From Torymus aiolomorphi (lineage: Eukaryota > Arthropoda > Insecta > Hymenoptera > Torymidae): a DNA stretch of 64,000 nucleotides. This document shows, in pieces, positions 38,751-49,693 of the stretch. The position numbers were made by a program, and so were the translations under genes. The stretch's first letter is position 1, and each line of letters opens with the position of its first letter. The stretch spans positions 67,329,529 through 67,393,528 of the forward strand of contig CM070873.1 in assembly GCA_036365515.1 (NCBI GenBank). Reading direction: 5' to 3'. The notes beneath the pieces are model-generated. The model saw only the letters and a program-made list of their open reading frames with translations, searched no databases and was not told where the DNA came from.

Positions 38751-38937
38751 TGAGTGCATTGCCCTCCGTAATTACATTATTAATCATTCTGAAAAATGCC
38801 AAGTCAATATTCAAAAGCGTCTAAGAATGGCATTTGAACGAAAATTTCGTTCAAATGCCATTCTCAGATGCCTTAAAATATCGACGTGAAACTTTGCAGA
38901 ATGATTCATAATGTCATTACGGAGGGCAATGCACTCA
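38751..38937. repeat. Near-perfect 187-bp hairpin
   Basis: Outer tgagtgcattgccctccgta pairs with its complement at the right; the centre is gaacgaaaatttcgttc. It sits about 90 bases inside the left end of the 9.3-kb element. Confidence 0.9.
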
Positions 38938-38999
38938 TGATTATGCATAATATTAAAAAAAAAAAATAGATTATTGTACCATATGGGTAATATGTAGCA

Positions 39000-39380
39000 T
39001 CGCGAGATTCGCGAGTCGGCGACGGCAGCGAAGGCAGCGGCCAGCGGCGCGGCCTTGCCCGTGTGTGTGTACGCGCATGCGCTGCTGGCTGCAGCACAGC
39101 TGAGCCATCAGTCCATCGCCGATGCCTGGGCCTAGGCCCTCCGGGAGGCGGTCCCGTGTTGCCGCCACCACCTCCGCCGCCACCTTCGCCACCTGTGCCC
39201 TCCTCTATCCATTGCTAATCGACGTGTCATCGGTGTGCCTGCCGCCTGGACCGCTCGCAGACGGCGCAGCCTGGAGCGCCGCATCAGCCGCCCACCTCGC
39301 AGACCGTAGCGTCCGTACCGCACCGTGTGCGTGCACACCCAACGGACCGTGCCGCTTGGACTTGGCCCCGCCGTAAGACA
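39000..39380. other. GC-rich block inside the 9.3-kb element
   Basis: A sharply GC-rich stretch with GCCGCC and CACCTC triplets and open frames on both strands (39122-39376 plus; 39132-39398 minus). The dual openness comes from GC composition, and neither translation shows a domain. Its place next to the left terminus could suit a promoter or untranslated leader of an element-borne transcript; this is inference. Confidence 0.35.
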
Positions 39381-39678
39381 GAAAAGTAAGTCATTCAAGA
39401 ATTTATTTATTTTACGGCGTTGTTATTTGTACGACAGATCTGTCGTACAAATAACCTATAACCCACTTAGAAACGTGTAAAAATCACTGTTTTGAAAGTC
39501 TGAGATGGAAGGGACTATTATTTCTTTAGTCAAGCGTCAATCCTTGCCTATTTTTTTCTTTAATCAAGCGTCAATTCTTCGGCTAAAGAAAATTGAAGGT
39601 TAGGTTTTACGTATATATAGGTACACCTATCTAGCAATCTGGCGTATAAATAACAACGGCTTTTCATTCCAAAGATTA

Positions 39679-41508
39679 CAGATCTAAATAATCAGCAAGT
39701 GTGGAGATACTGCATTTTCTGTGTATTTTTCAAAATATTTTCAAGAAAAGTCATTTCCTCCAAACTGGCTGATTGAGTAGATCTGAAATCTAATATACAA
39801 TGCCTCAACATGTACTGGATTGTATGTAAACATTCTCATAAACTTTAAGCGAGGATGAGGAGGTCTACCTTGGAAATGCACACGCGCTTTTTCGACTTTT
39901 CATTTCAAAGATCCCTTTCCATTCTCTACAAATATTTCAAACTTTACACACACTATGTAATACATGCTGAGGGACTGTTTATCAAGTTTAAGATCTAAAT
40001 AATTAGCAAGTGAGGAGATATTGCAATTTGTATGCTCTTTTTAAGAAATGTTCAAGTAAAAAAGTTATTTCCCCTACACTGGCTGATTGAAAAGATCTAA
40101 ATTTAATATACAGTGCCTCAGCATGCATTGCATTGTGTGAGAACATTCTGGTAAACTATGAGAAAGAGTGAGGAGGTTTTTGTCGCAAATCCACATGCGG
40201 CTTTTCGACATTTCGTTCCAAAGATCCCTTTCCATTCCCTACAAGTATCTTAAACTTTCGATACATAATGGAATACATGCTGAGGGACAGTTTATCAAGT
40301 TTCAGATCTACATAATTAGTAAGTCTGGAGATATTGCAATTTTTGTGCTTTTTCAGGAAATTTTTAAGAAAGAAAAGTAATTTCCTCCAAACTGGCTGAT
40401 TGAATAGATCTGAAACCTAATATACAATGCCTCAGTATGTACTGGATTGTGTGTAAACATTCTCACACACTTTAAGCGAGGGTGAGGAGGTCTACATTGG
40501 AAATGCACACGCGCTTTTTCGACTTTTCATTTCAAAGATCCCTTTCCATTCTCTACAAATATTTCAAACTTTACACACACTATGTAACACATGCTGAGGT
40601 ATTGTTTATCAACTTTCAGATCTAAATAATTAGCAAGTGTGGAGATATTGCAATTTGTATGCTCTTTTTAAGAAATGTTCAAGAAAAAAAGTTATTTCCC
40701 GTACACTGGCTGATTGAAAAGATCTAAAATTTAATATACAATGCCTTAACATGTATTGGATTGCGTGTTAACATTCTGGTAAGCTTTGAGCAATGGTCAG
40801 GAGGTCTTAGTTGGAAATGCACTTGCGCTTTTTCGACTTTTCAGTCCAAAGATCCCTTTCCATTCTCTCAACATATCTTAAACTTTACACACACCGTGCA
40901 ATATATGCTGAGGGACAGTTTATCAAGTTTCAGATCTACATAAATAGCAAATCTGGAGATATTGCAATTTTTGTGCTTTTTCAGGAAATTTTTAAGAAAG
41001 AAAAGTAATTTCCTCCAAACTGGCTGATTGAGTAGATCTGAAACCTAATGTACAATGCCTCAGCATGTACTGGATTGTGTGTAAACATTCTCATAAACTT
41101 TAAGCGAGGGTGAGGAGGTCTACATTGGAAATGCACACGCGCTTTTTCGACTTTTCATTTCAAAGATCCCTTTCCATTCTCTACAAATATTTCAAACTTT
41201 ACACACACTATGTAATACATGCTGAGGGATATTGTTTATCAAGTTTCAAATCTAAATAATTAGCAAGTGTGGAGATATTGCAATTTGTATGCTCTTTTTA
41301 AGAAATGTTCAAGAAAAAAAGTTATTCCGCCTAAACTGGCTGATTGAAAAGATCTAAAATTTAATATACAATGCCTCAACATGTATTGGATTGTGTGTTA
41401 ACATTCTGGTAAACTTTAAGCGAGGGTGATGAGGTCTTAGTTGGAAATGCACATGCACTTTTTCGACTTTTCATTCCAAAGACCCTTTCCATTTTCTACA
41501 GATATCTT
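39679..41508. repeat. Satellite array, unit about 314 bp, dimeric higher order
   Basis: Six units start at the agatctaaataattagcaag motif near 39680, 39991, 40304, 40618, 40932 and 41247. Odd units share one set of variants (ctcataaactttaagcgagg; gattgagtagatctgaaa) and even units another (attctggtaaact; gattgaaaagatctaaa), so the true repeat is a dimer of about 628 bp. Reading frames such as 40168-40380 and 40811-41008 are the same text in different units and are not genes. Confidence 0.92.
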
Positions 41509-42418
41509 AACTTTCCATCTATCTACTCCCTCTGTTTCTGGCAGGTCGATACTGCTATCCTCATTCCTATACTGCTTAACACTTTATTAATATATTCTGT
41601 TTTGCCCTAGGCGAAGAGCTCCTGCAGAAGACAACACGTCTTCATATAATTCTACTCTCCTCCAGGGCAGCCAACACAACTACCACGTCCTGAAGACATC
41701 AGCTAGACAAACATATCGTAGAAGTGAGAGCGAAGGTGTATATAAATATAGTTTGATCTCCTGTGTCAGACTCGAGTAAGTATTTCACTTCGGATTTGGA
41801 CTTTATCTTGTAGTACAGCCGAACCTAGTCTCCAACTTTCCATCGGTCTACTCCTCTGTTCCTGGCAGTTCGATACTGCTATCCTCATCCCTACTCCTTA
41901 ATACATTATTAATATATTTTGTATTGTCCTAGGTGAAGAGCTCCTGTAGAAGACAACAAGTCTTCATATAATTCTACTCTTCTCGAGGACAGCCAACGCA
42001 ACTACCACTTCCCGAGGACATCACCTAGGCGAACACAACGGAGAAGGGAGGGCGAAGGTGTAGTTGAATGTAGTTCGCGCTTCCGTGACACTCGAGTAAG
42101 TACTTCACTTCGGATTTGGACTTTATCCTGTAGTATAGCCGAACCTAGCCTCCAACTTTCCATCTGTCTACTCCTCTGTTCCTGGCAGTTTGATACTGCT
42201 CTCCTGATCCCTACTGCCTAAAACATTATTAATATATTTTGTTTTGCTCTAGGCGAAGAGCTCCTGCAGAAGACAACAGGTCTTCATATCATTCTACTCT
42301 CCTCGAGGGCAGCCAACGCAACTACCACTTCCCGAGGACATCACCTAGGCGGACACGACGGAGAAGGGACGACGAAGGTATACTTGAATGTCTGCGCTCC
42401 CGCGACAGACTCGAGATG
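41509..42418 (+). repeat. Three tandem 320-bp units, each with an exon-like block
   Basis: Units begin aactttccatc near 41509, 41834 and 42154. Each has a pyrimidine-rich stretch ending in tag, then an open block of about 165-175 bases (about 41611-41776, 41933-42093, 42254-42415). In units 1 and 2 the block ends at gtaagtatttcac-like or gtaagtacttcac sequence, a consensus 5' splice site. The same frame is read in all three, with the shared peptides RAPAEDN or RAPVEDN and SSYNSTLL. Unit 2 has a stop as its first full codon and a 2-base deletion near its end; unit 3 is cut off by the hairpin element at 42421. The encoded peptide is unknown to me. Confidence 0.6.
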
Positions 42419-42420
42419 TA

Positions 42421-42961
42421 GTCTAGGCGCCAGGGGGGTTTCCGTGGCCGATGGATGTCCACACTTCCACCAAAGCTTTTCTTACGTATTTTTGACTGCT
42501 GATTCTGAATTTCGAAGGTGGAACGTCGCCAGACTGTTAGTTTTTGTTATTAACAATTTAATTGTTTAAATTGCTGCCAAATCAATATGATTAATTATAA
42601 CTGAATCCTAACTGCCTAAAACTGTAGTAAATTGATCTAGAATATGCTCGTTTTTTCAGAATTGAAAAATTTTGATTAGAACCCGAATTATTGCAAATTT
42701 AGTGCAATAAGTCGCGAATTCGAGCGCAAACGTGCATAATTCTAGATCAATTTACTACAGTTTTAGACAGTTAGGATTCAGTTATAATTAATCATATTGA
42801 TTTGGCCGCAGTTTAAACAATTAAATTGTTAATAACAAAAAACTAACATTCTGGCGACTGTCCACCTTCGAAATTCAGAATCAGCAGACAAAAATACGTA
42901 AGAAAAGCTTTGGTGGAGGCGTGGACATCCATCGGCCACGGAAACCCCCTGGTGCCTAGAC
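42421..42961. mobile_element. 541-bp hairpin element, TA-flanked
   Basis: Arms of about 230 bp (42421-42652 and 42735-42961) are nearly identical inverted copies. The ends are gtctaggcgccaggggg-like and its complement. Both ends abut TA, with atg beyond on each side. It cuts the third 320-bp unit, so it arrived after that array formed. It is a Tc1/mariner-type foldback MITE by the TA flanks. Confidence 0.8.
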
Positions 42962-42963
42962 TA

Positions 42964-43367
42964 ATGTCAGTATTTAGGGCACACCTGATTTTTAGGTACG
43001 AATTATATCTCCCCAAAAAGTAACAGTTTTCTGCGTGCACACGGAAAGAAAACTCTTACTGCTACAGTTAAAACGGCTTACTCGTGGAGTATAGGAGTTC
43101 CTTTACTATATAAGTAAGGTGGTTTTAGCAATCTTAGTAAGGGACCCATACTTTTACGGTATGTTGCTTTTCATACTACAACAATTACACAATTATACGA
43201 TCGTTGGATCAGCGGCATATACCGACGTAACAGCGTTACACGATTTTAGTATACATTGCTTCCACCTTCAATTGTAAGGGAGAAATACTATAGCGGTAAC
43301 GGTTGCTACCTGCTAATACGGAAATGACAACTATTATAAGGAAGTGTTACTTATCGATAATTGAAAG
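42964..43367. other. Non-coding DNA within the 9.3-kb element
   Basis: No supported feature. Confidence 0.45.
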
Positions 43368-43795
43368 CATCGAATGCGTCGTCTAGGTCTTTGAGGTGGT
43401 CAATGATGGAGTCGAGGTGATGCGCTCCGAAGTTTTTTGCGTTTAGATCCCAGGACGCATCTAATACGTAGTCAAAGTGTTTGGGGTAGCCGATGATGAT
43501 GTCTAGGTCGTGCGCTCCGTAGTTTTTTGTCTCTAGATGTTGGAACGTATCAAATGCGTGGTTTAGGTCTTTGTGGTAGCCGATGATGGAGTCTAGGTTT
43601 TTTGCATTAAAATATCAGGGCGCATCTAATACGCATGTGTTGAGGGTAGCCGATGACGAGGTCTAGGTGGTGCGCTTTGTAGTCTTTTGCGTTTGGATAT
43701 CAGGGCGTATCTAATACGTGGTCCAGGTCTTCGGGGAAGCCGGTGACGATATTTAGGTGGTGCGCTCCGTAGTTTTTGGCTAATAGGTGTTGGAC
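43368..43795 (-). pseudogene. Array of 90-bp units encoding a 30-residue repeat, degenerate
   Basis: Five units (anchors near 43421, 43511, 43601, 43671, 43761) read on the minus strand as a nearly continuous frame of 30-residue repeats with the pattern L-x-x-K-N-Y/F-G-A-H-H/D-L-D-S-I-I-G-Y. The frame runs into a clean TAA near 43368. An in-frame TGA sits where other units have TGG, and one 80-bp unit has a deletion that shifts frame. It is related, in opposite orientation, to the array at 46235-47125. The family is not one I recognise; a tandem-repeat protein or a coding minisatellite are both possible. Confidence 0.5.
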
Positions 43796-43924
43796 ATGTC
43801 AAAACTTAAAGTATTACTAATCACGTAATTTTATACTATAAGTAAAAATCGTGATTATAAATAAATACTTATTCGAACGTAATTACGTTCAAATTGACAT
43901 GTGTTTGTAATAAAAAAATAGTAA

Positions 43925-44210
43925 ATATTAAAATGCGTATAGGCGAAATACGCACAATTATTCATAATAAATAATGCGTATATGCGAAATGCGCACAATT
44001 ATTTATCATACAAAAATGCGTATAGGCGAAATACGCACAATTATTTATAATAAAAAATTCGTACAAGCGAAATACGCACAATTATTTATAATATCAAAAA
44101 TATGTATAAACGAAATACGCACAGTTGTTTATAATGCAAAAATGCGTATAGACGAAATACGCACAATTATTAGTTATAAGGAAAGGTGTATGGGCGAACA
44201 TATTTAATTA
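43925..44210. repeat. Array of units of about 42 bp with gcgtat/atacgc hairpins
   Basis: Seven or so units near 43935, 43976, 44018, 44060, 44102 and 44143 carry gcgtataggcgaaatacgc followed by acaattatttataata. Each core is an inverted repeat. The same unit recurs in the same orientation at 47220-47850. Confidence 0.85.
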
Positions 44211-44604
44211 TAACAGAAAAGAATTACAATTACATGAGTTTATTTAGTTATCTATTTATAAGAAACTAGATGTCTTGACATAAAATTAATTCTTTTCCGT
44301 TTTTTTTCAACAAAACTCATAAAATTTGAAAAGAAGCTAAAGAAACTTATGAGCCTAGCTCAATGAAATTATAGTAGCTCTACTTTTGCCAATCATTCAG
44401 TAGCATGACAAGTATAATGCAAAGTAATTATTAATGACAATACTTCTAATAATACAAATTTTGTTAAAATGTTCAATTTGCAGTTATGCGTTTATATGAT
44501 GGAAGGTGTATATTTTAAAATGCGGATCAACTTATATACCATACTCAGGTTCATTTGAAGTTCAACCCTTGGTCTCAAATTTTGTTACACCCTCCTGTTG
44601 TTTC
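44211..44604. other. AT-rich non-coding DNA within the 9.3-kb element
   Basis: No supported feature. Confidence 0.45.
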
Positions 44605-45970
44605 ACGTATATGGGATATTTCACGTGAAGTCAGCAGCTCAAAATTTTAAAATCCCTCAAAACTCGTTTTCTTTTAGTTTTTATGAACAAAAAATGTTCC
44701 TCAAATTTTAGGTCGATATTTGCAAAAATAAAAAAGCTATGCAATATTGAAAATTCAATTTTTTTGCAATTTTTTGTTAAAATCAAGTTTATTCATTTTT
44801 TAACTGAAAATCTTGAAACTTTTTGTATAGTACATTGATTGGCAAAAGGTTTGAATTTTTCTGTAGAATGTGCCAGTATTTATTTTATGACCCTTTTTGA
44901 AAGTCTCTGATTGGCTGCTTCTTAGTATACCTTCATCAAAGGATATTGAGGCTGCGGCCAAATATTCTTTATTCGACAAATTTTTTTTGTATTCTTCTTC
45001 GAAAACCCTTCAAAATGCTTTTTATCAATACTGGCCGAGCATAGGGAAAAAAAGTTACAATTTTTTGAAATATCAAGAAAAATCCATAATTTCAATTTTT
45101 GATAACATGATTAATGAAACTGAATATTATTCATACATCTTATGGCATGGACCGTACCACTGAATTTTGTTAGAGCATCAAATAGAACATTAGAAATATC
45201 TATTTTCAATAATATTAGGCTTACACAATAAGCGATACCTAATTATGAATGAAATTATCAGTCTGTTGCCTGATTTCATTTTGACAGCTTTATAGTAATT
45301 AACCTCTATAGCTTAATTTATTATTAATTCATAATTAGGTATTGGTTATTGTGTAAGCCTAATATTATTGAAAATAGATATTTATAATGTTCTACTTGAT
45401 GTTCTAACAAAATTCAGTGGTACGGTCCATGCCATAAGATGTATGAATAATGTTCAGTTTCATTAATCATGTTATCAATAATTGAAATTATGGATTTTTC
45501 TTGATATTTCAAAAAATCCACGTTTTTCGCTTTGGTCGGCCAGTATTGATCAAAAAAAGCATTTTGAAGGGTTTTCGAAGAAGAATACAAAAAAAATTTG
45601 TCGAATAAAGAATATTTGGCCGCAGCCTCAATATCCTTTGATGAAGGTATACTAAGAAGCAGCCAATTAGAGACTTTCAAAAAGAGTCATAAAATAAATA
45701 CTGGCACATTCTACAGAAAAAATGCAAACCTTTTGCCAATCAATGTACTATACAAAAAGTTTCAAGATTTTGAGTTAAAAAATGAATAAACTTGATTTTA
45801 ACCAAAAATTGCAAAAAAATTGAATTTTCAATGTTGCATAGTTTTTTTATTTTTGCAAATATCGATTTAAAATTTGAGAAACATTTTTTGTTCATAAAAA
45901 ACTAAAAGAAAACGAGTTTTGAGCGATTTTAAAATTGAGCTGCTGACTTCACCTGAAATATCCAATATAT
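44605..45970. repeat. Large palindrome with coding-like arms
   Basis: Arms of about 645 bp (44605-45250 and 45327-45970) around a 76-bp loop. Each arm has an 88-residue frame (44897-45163 plus, 45414-45680 minus) sharing LLLSIPSSKDIEAAAKYS and ending ILWHGPYH. The two differ by only a few residues and one indel, so either the frame is under weak constraint or the arms convert each other. I recognise no domain. A third, single copy lies at 58780-59500. Confidence 0.8.
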
Positions 45971-46234
45971 TTTTAGCAGCAAATACTTAAAATCTACCAA
46001 AAGATAACTTGATTTCATATTGACATTTTTTTATGGTTAGATTGAATAAAAAATAAAAACATTGAAATTTGTTTAAATTTCAATGAACAATTAAACCCTC
46101 AACCAAAAAAATAAAAACCAAATCTAAACTATCTCTTGGTAGAAATTCTGTACACTACCTCCAGAATATCTACAAAGAAGTGCAGTACAGTGCCACAAAA
46201 TTTCAGATACAGGTAATATTTTGAAAATCATAAT

Positions 46235-47125
46235 ATTAAATTGGACTCCATCATCGGCCATCTAAACACCTAGACCTCGCATCCGACCTGTCCCTTCACC
46301 TGGACACAAAAACCTACGGAGCGCACTACCCGGACTCATCGACCATCTGGAACACCTAGACCTCGCATTCGATTTGTCCTGGCCTCTGGACACAAAAACC
46401 TACGGAGCGCGTCACGTAAACTCCATCATCGGCTACCTGGAACGCCTAAACCTCGCATCCGATCTGTCCCGACACCTGGACACAAAAATCTTCAGAGCGC
46501 ATCACCCGGATTACATCATCGGCCATCTGCAACACCTAGACCTCGCATCCGACCTGTCCCTTCACCTGGACACAAAAACCTACGGAGCGTACTACCCGAA
46601 CTCCATCATCGGCCGCCTGGAACACCTAGACCTCGCATCCGATCTGTCAAAACACCTGGACACCGAAGTCTACGAAGCGTATCATCAGCCGCCTGGAACA
46701 GCTAGACCTCGTATTCGAGCTGTCCCGACACCAAGACTCAAAAACCTACGAAGCGCACTACTCGGACTCCATCATCGGCCATCTGTAACACCTAGACCTC
46801 GCATTCGATTTGTCTTGGTCTCTGGACACAAAAACCTACGGAGCGTATCACGTAAACTCCATCATCGTCCACCTGGAACGCTCAGACCTCGCATACGATC
46901 TGTCCCGACATCTGGACACAAAAATCTTCGGAGCGCATCACTTACACTCTATCACCGGCCACCTGGAACAGCTAGACCTCGTAATCGAGCTGTCTCGACA
47001 CCTGAGTACAAAAACCTATGGAGCGCATAACCCGGACTCCATCATCGGCCATCTAAACACCTAGACCTCGCATCCGATCTGTCCCTTCACCGGGACACAA
47101 AAACCTACGAAACGCACTACCATTT
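46235..47125 (+). pseudogene. Array of 90-bp units encoding a 30-residue repeat
   Basis: About ten units. The open frame 46374-47030 (218 residues) reads the repeat HLDTKTYGAYYPNSIIGRLE plus about ten more residues (HLDLASDLS), then shifts frame near 46680 into a Pro/Arg-rich reading of the same units. A second frame (46810-47064) recovers the original reading. Copies differ mainly in single residues while the period stays exactly three-divisible in most units, which is what a coding tandem repeat would give. It is inverted relative to the array at 43368-43795. Now broken by frameshifts. Confidence 0.5.
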
Positions 47126-47219
47126 TTAAGAAAACAGTTGCAATCATGCGAGGCGACGTCCTGAATTTTGAAATGTCAATAATAACTGAGACTATATAAT
47201 AAAGTGACGAATCTGCATC
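47126..47219. other. Non-coding spacer
   Basis: No feature. Confidence 0.4.
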
Positions 47220-47850
47220 TCATTATTATAAGAAATTTGTATAGGCGAAATGCGCACATTTATTTATAATAGAACATGTGTATAGTCGAAATACACAAAA
47301 TTATTTATTATAAAATGCGTGTAGGCAAAATGCACACGATTAATAATACTGAGAAGTGCGTATAAGCGAAATACGCATAATTATTTATAATAAAACATGT
47401 GTATAGGCGAAATACACAAAATTATTTATTATAAAATGCGTATAGGCAAAATGCGCACAATTAATAACACTGAAAAGTGCGTATAAGCGAAATACGCATA
47501 ATTATTTATAATAAAACATGTGTATAGGCGAAATACACCAAATTATTTATTATAAAATGCGTATAGGCGAAATGCTCACAATTGATAACACTGAAAAGTG
47601 CGTATAAGCGAAATACGCATAATTATTTAGAATAAAATATGTGTATAGGCGAAATACACCAAATTATTTATTATAAAATGCGTATAAGCGAAATGCGCAG
47701 AATTATTTGTAATAAATATGCGTATATATGTGAAATACGCACTATTATTAACAATAAAAATGCGTATACGCAAAATACGCATAATTAATTATAAAAAGAA
47801 ATACGTATACGCGAAATATGTACAATTGTTTGTAATAAAAAAACGCGTAT
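47220..47850. repeat. Second array of hairpin units of about 40 bp, two alternating variants
   Basis: Units with gcgtataagcgaaatacgc alternate with gtgtataggcgaaatacac. In the second type both halves of the inverted repeat changed together (gcgtat/atacgc to gtgtat/atacac). Spacers read attatttataataaaa. A higher-order repeat of about 120 bp is visible from 47340 to 47690. Confidence 0.85.
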
Positions 47851-47871
47851 CTTTAATATTTTTGAAATATG

Positions 47872-47921
47872 TAGCGCCATCTATATTAAAATCTATTACG
47901 ATTTTCCAGAGATGGCGCTTG
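47872..47921. repeat. Short hairpin gcgccatct / agatggcgc
   Basis: Nine-base perfect arms about 30 bases apart, near the right end of the 9.3-kb element. Confidence 0.7.
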
Positions 47922-48008
47922 TGTCATATTTCATCAATAGTATGTACTTCCTACCTTACCGACCTATGGGTCGGTCAAATCGCAGAATTGAGTTTGACAC
48001 CCCCTTAA

Positions 48009-49324
48009 CTATCTTCATATATTCGACAGTAAACTGTTTAGATAAAGGACATAACTGTTACCTAAGATTTTGAAAATTATTTTCAGAATGATCAAACATT
48101 CGAATATATATTCAACTCGGCTAGCCGATTAATTCAATCGCCGTAGAGAGATGGTGTTAGTAGTCCGGAGGTTTGACCGATTTTTAGTCCGATTCATGTT
48201 TTCGACTGCACTGAAACTTTTCTTAGCTATTTTAATCCTGGTGAATACGTGAAAATTTATGTTTTTTGTCGGTATTTGCAATATTGCAAACCGCCAATAA
48301 CATTTTTTAAATCGCAAGATATTCTTAATATAAAATGAATGACAAAAATGAATTTTTCAGCTTTTTTCCCTTTCTTTGTTTATTATTTTTGTTTACTCCT
48401 AAATCTTGCACAATTATTTTGTTCCCTTTAAAAGTTTTATTATATATTATCGTGCACAAGAAGGAATTTGTTTTGCACAAATTGAGTTTTGCACAAAATC
48501 ATTTTCACAAATTCATAATAATATTTTGATAAAATAATATTGTACGAGACAGGTAATTTATTTTGCACAAATCTATTTATGAAAACTATTGCTGGCTGAT
48601 TCTGCACAAAGTAATTTATACGAAGTCTTACAGATGGCGTTAAAACTGTGCTTAAGAGTACTCTCCATCTGAGTCCCAACTCGGCAATAGATCGCAGCGC
48701 GCCCACGACGTGATCAAAGTATTTTTATTAATTTAGATTCACTTGAAACTCTTAAATAATTCCTAACATAGTTTATCCACGTGTAGCACGTGAATTTAGA
48801 TAAATAAACCTGTAGTTTGTAGATAAAATTTAAAAGTTTAGTGGCCGTCCCTGTTAACGATCCCAAACTTTTCTCTACCAAATTTTTATTTATATAAGAA
48901 TGTGTTGCACATAAATTTCATTTCAGTTTTTATTTCATGCACAGTTCCAAGAAAACAAAAGGTAAGTTTTTCATTTTTAATCGTTATAAATAATACTATA
49001 TGTTTCGGTATACGAGTGTGTATACGCACACACACACGTAATATATATCTGCTATTATGCTTTGTTGCAATATAATGATTCATATATTCTGATCAGATTA
49101 TGTATAATAATCTAAATCCCGACCAATACCGCAAGCCAATTACTGAAAATATTGTTCAGTCAGATCGTATGGACAAAGTTTGTTTATACAGTATGGGAGG
49201 CCAAAAGAATAATACAAAAAAAGGGTTTAATTAAAGCTATCGTTTGTTAAAAAATATTGCTTTCTTGGAAAGTAATAAACAAAAGAATTTTGGAAAAATG
49301 TTTAATGATATTTTCGGAGATATA
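48009..49324. other. AT-rich non-coding DNA
   Basis: Contains several copies of ttttgcacaaa between 48470 and 48610, unit length irregular, and a short (CA)n at about 49026-49035. No gene is supported. Confidence 0.45.
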
Positions 49325-49693
49325 AGTAGATAAGCTAGGCCGGTTCTGGATCTCCCCACCACTCGCCCACTGACCCAGAGAAGCGCTCTGATTGGTCGAG
49401 ACGGACAGGTGCGAATTAATTACAGGTGAGACAGTGACGTCATCAAACCTTCTCGAAGATTGCATGCTCTTACGTAATAGCATCCAAAACGTGTTGAAAC
49501 GTCTGCGTATGATGTCAAATATGCGATGATGGGTGTCAAATTACAGAATCCAAGAAATAGCAGTTCAAGGTTAGGATATCAAATTTCCTCTAATTATTTG
49601 TAATTTGACACCTTATGTGCGGCGCCCCCATCCCTGCATCGATGATGCAATTGCGTGAACGCGGATAACCCATTGGAAACGTCTAGAACCCCC

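Larger units (their letters stand above)
38663..48004. mobile_element. 9.34-kb TTAA-flanked element packed with tandem and inverted arrays
   Basis: The ends are perfect 19-base inverted copies (gggggtgtcaaactcaatt and its complement) with looser pairing continuing into ccgacc / ggtcgg. Both ends abut exact TTAA (38659-38662 and 48005-48008). TTAA duplications and G-rich ends suggest a Kolobok-like element; this is inference. Inside, in order: hairpin, GC-rich block, 314-bp satellite, exon-like tandem units, hairpin MITE, 90-bp coding array (minus), 42-bp hairpin array, large palindrome, 90-bp array (plus), 42-bp array again. No transposase domain was recognised, so it is either non-autonomous or carries an unrecognised one. 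Confidence 0.75.

Noticed and set aside
39122..39398. Opposed frames in the GC-rich block
   Set aside because: Both strands are open and both translations are composition-driven; I could not choose either as a gene.
43925..44210. CRISPR-like array of regularly spaced short palindromic repeats
   Set aside because: Spacers are themselves repeats of the same unit, there are no Cas genes, and the genome is eukaryotic; this is a minisatellite.
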